From Pseudomonadota bacterium (lineage in GTDB: Bacteria > Pseudomonadota > Alphaproteobacteria > Parvibaculales > Parvibaculaceae): a DNA stretch of 6,832 nt. Below are positions 6,132 through 6,832 of the stretch, in pieces. Under the pieces are notes generated by a model. That model was not told the origin of the DNA. It made no database searches and saw only the letters and a list, made by a program, of their open reading frames with translations. The translations under genes were made by a program, and so were the position numbers. The first letter of the stretch is position 1. Every line of letters starts with the position of its first letter. The stretch spans positions 1 through 6,832 of the forward strand of contig JAJXZC010000524.1 of assembly GCA_021780275.1 (NCBI GenBank), written 5' to 3'.

Positions 6132-6832
6132 ATGCTGCGAAAAGTCTTCTTCAGCCTTCTCGTCCTGATCGGGCTTCCGGCCGCCGCCGCATATCAGCTC
6201 TGGCCCTCGGCCTGGACCATCAATGCGCCGATGCCCAATGACGTCCTCAACTGGGGAACGGACGCGGCGCCTGACAGAACGCTGCAGGAAAGACTGCATC
6301 TGCCGGACGGCTTCCAGATAAACCGCTATGCGGTCGGCCTCGGACAGCCGCGCATCATGCGCTGGACGAGCGGCGGCGATCTCCTGGTCTCGATCCCGCG
6401 CAAGGGCGAGATAGCGCTGATCGGACGCGACACGAAAAAGACGGGTCGCGGTGGCGCGATCCGCGCGCTGCTCACCGGCCTCAACCGTCCGCACGGCATC
6501 GAAATTCACGGGGGCTACCTCTATGTCGCCGAGACCGACGCGATCCTGCGCGTTCCCTTCGACGAAGCGACCGGCATGCTCACCGGCGCCGTCGAGCGCA
6601 TCATCACCGGCCTCCCGGCCGACGGAAACCATTGGTCGCGCACGCTACGCATGGGGCCGGACGGCTGGATGTATGTGAGCGTCGGATCGTCCTGCAATGT
6701 TTGCATCGAAAAGGACAATCGACGCGCCGCCATCCTGCGCTTCCGCCCGGACGACAAGGTCGCGGAAATCTATGCCGAAGGCCTTCGCAACACCGTCGGC
6801 TTCGACTGGGATACGCAGGGACGGATGTGGGG
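6132..6832 (+). CDS. PQQ-type sugar/sorbosone dehydrogenase-like protein, 3'-truncated by window edge
   Basis: The frame opens at ATG 6132, with GGGAG (6121-6125) six bases upstream, and stays open to the right edge, giving 233 N-terminal residues. Residues 1-20 look like an exported signal (MLRKVFFSLLVLIGLPAAAA), so a periplasmic location is likely. The mature part resembles the six-bladed beta-propeller of soluble glucose and L-sorbosone dehydrogenases: GLNRPHGIEI (117-126), YVAETDAILRVPF, GNHWSRTLRMGPDGWMYVSV (165-184, with His167 at the expected catalytic position), a Cys-Asn-Val-Cys pair at 188-191 followed by RRAAILRF, and EGLRNTVGFDWD (216-227). In this family such residues bind PQQ and calcium and the enzyme oxidises sugars or other alcohols and aldehydes. 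The substrate here is unknown, and the C-terminal blades, or any fused cytochrome c domain, lie outside the window. The family call is good. Confidence 0.85.
   Translation, partial: MLRKVFFSLLVLIGLPAAAAYQLWPSAWTINAPMPNDVLNWGTDAAPDRTLQERLHLPDGFQINRYAVGLGQPRIMRWTSGGDLLVSIPRKGEIALIGRDTKKTGRGGAIRALLTGLNRPHGIEIHGGYLYVAETDAILRVPFDEATGMLTGAVERIITGLPADGNHWSRTLRMGPDGWMYVSVGSSCNVCIEKDNRRAAILRFRPDDKVAEIYAEGLRNTVGFDWDTQGRMW

Overview
The window is GC-rich with strong third-position GC in its genes. It carries a PhaR-type polyhydroxyalkanoate regulator of the form common in Alphaproteobacteria. I read it as an alphaproteobacterial chromosome; a Parvibaculum-like or other Hyphomicrobiales-like host is only a guess. 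Gene density is high, and I see no mobile element, CRISPR array, tRNA or rRNA.

Layout: (1) 1-484 (+) is the 3' part of phaR, cut by the left edge. (2) 512-2224 (-) converges on it and encodes a PAS-GGDEF-EAL protein with a degenerate GGDEF half and an EAL half whose catalytic residues are kept, so it is probably a cyclic-di-GMP phosphodiesterase. It starts at a GTG behind a strong ribosome binding site, and its leader holds segments complementary to that site. (3) 2448-2771 (+) is a small basic protein of unknown function. (4) 2782-4869 (-) is a three-gene run in one direction: a short-chain dehydrogenase resembling 2,4-dienoyl-CoA reductases, a crotonase-fold enoyl-CoA hydratase/isomerase, and a small helix-turn-helix/coiled-coil protein whose ribosome binding site overlaps the crotonase stop codon. 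(5) 5072-6832 (+) diverges from that run: a membrane-anchored alpha/beta hydrolase, then the 5' part of an exported PQQ-type sugar/sorbosone dehydrogenase-like protein that runs off the right edge.

The most coherent functional unit is the minus-strand run. A dienoyl-CoA reductase-like SDR lacking the usual SDR tyrosine sits beside a crotonase whose active-site carboxylates look more like those of an isomerase than of a classical hydratase. Together they would fit the auxiliary steps that let beta-oxidation handle unsaturated acyl chains. A perfect 9-bp inverted repeat lies just upstream of the crotonase and an 8-bp one upstream of the SDR; both are operator or leader-hairpin candidates.

I found nothing that amounts to a clearly new biological system. 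Most of the window is ordinary accessory metabolism and signalling; the findings list the details worth checking.
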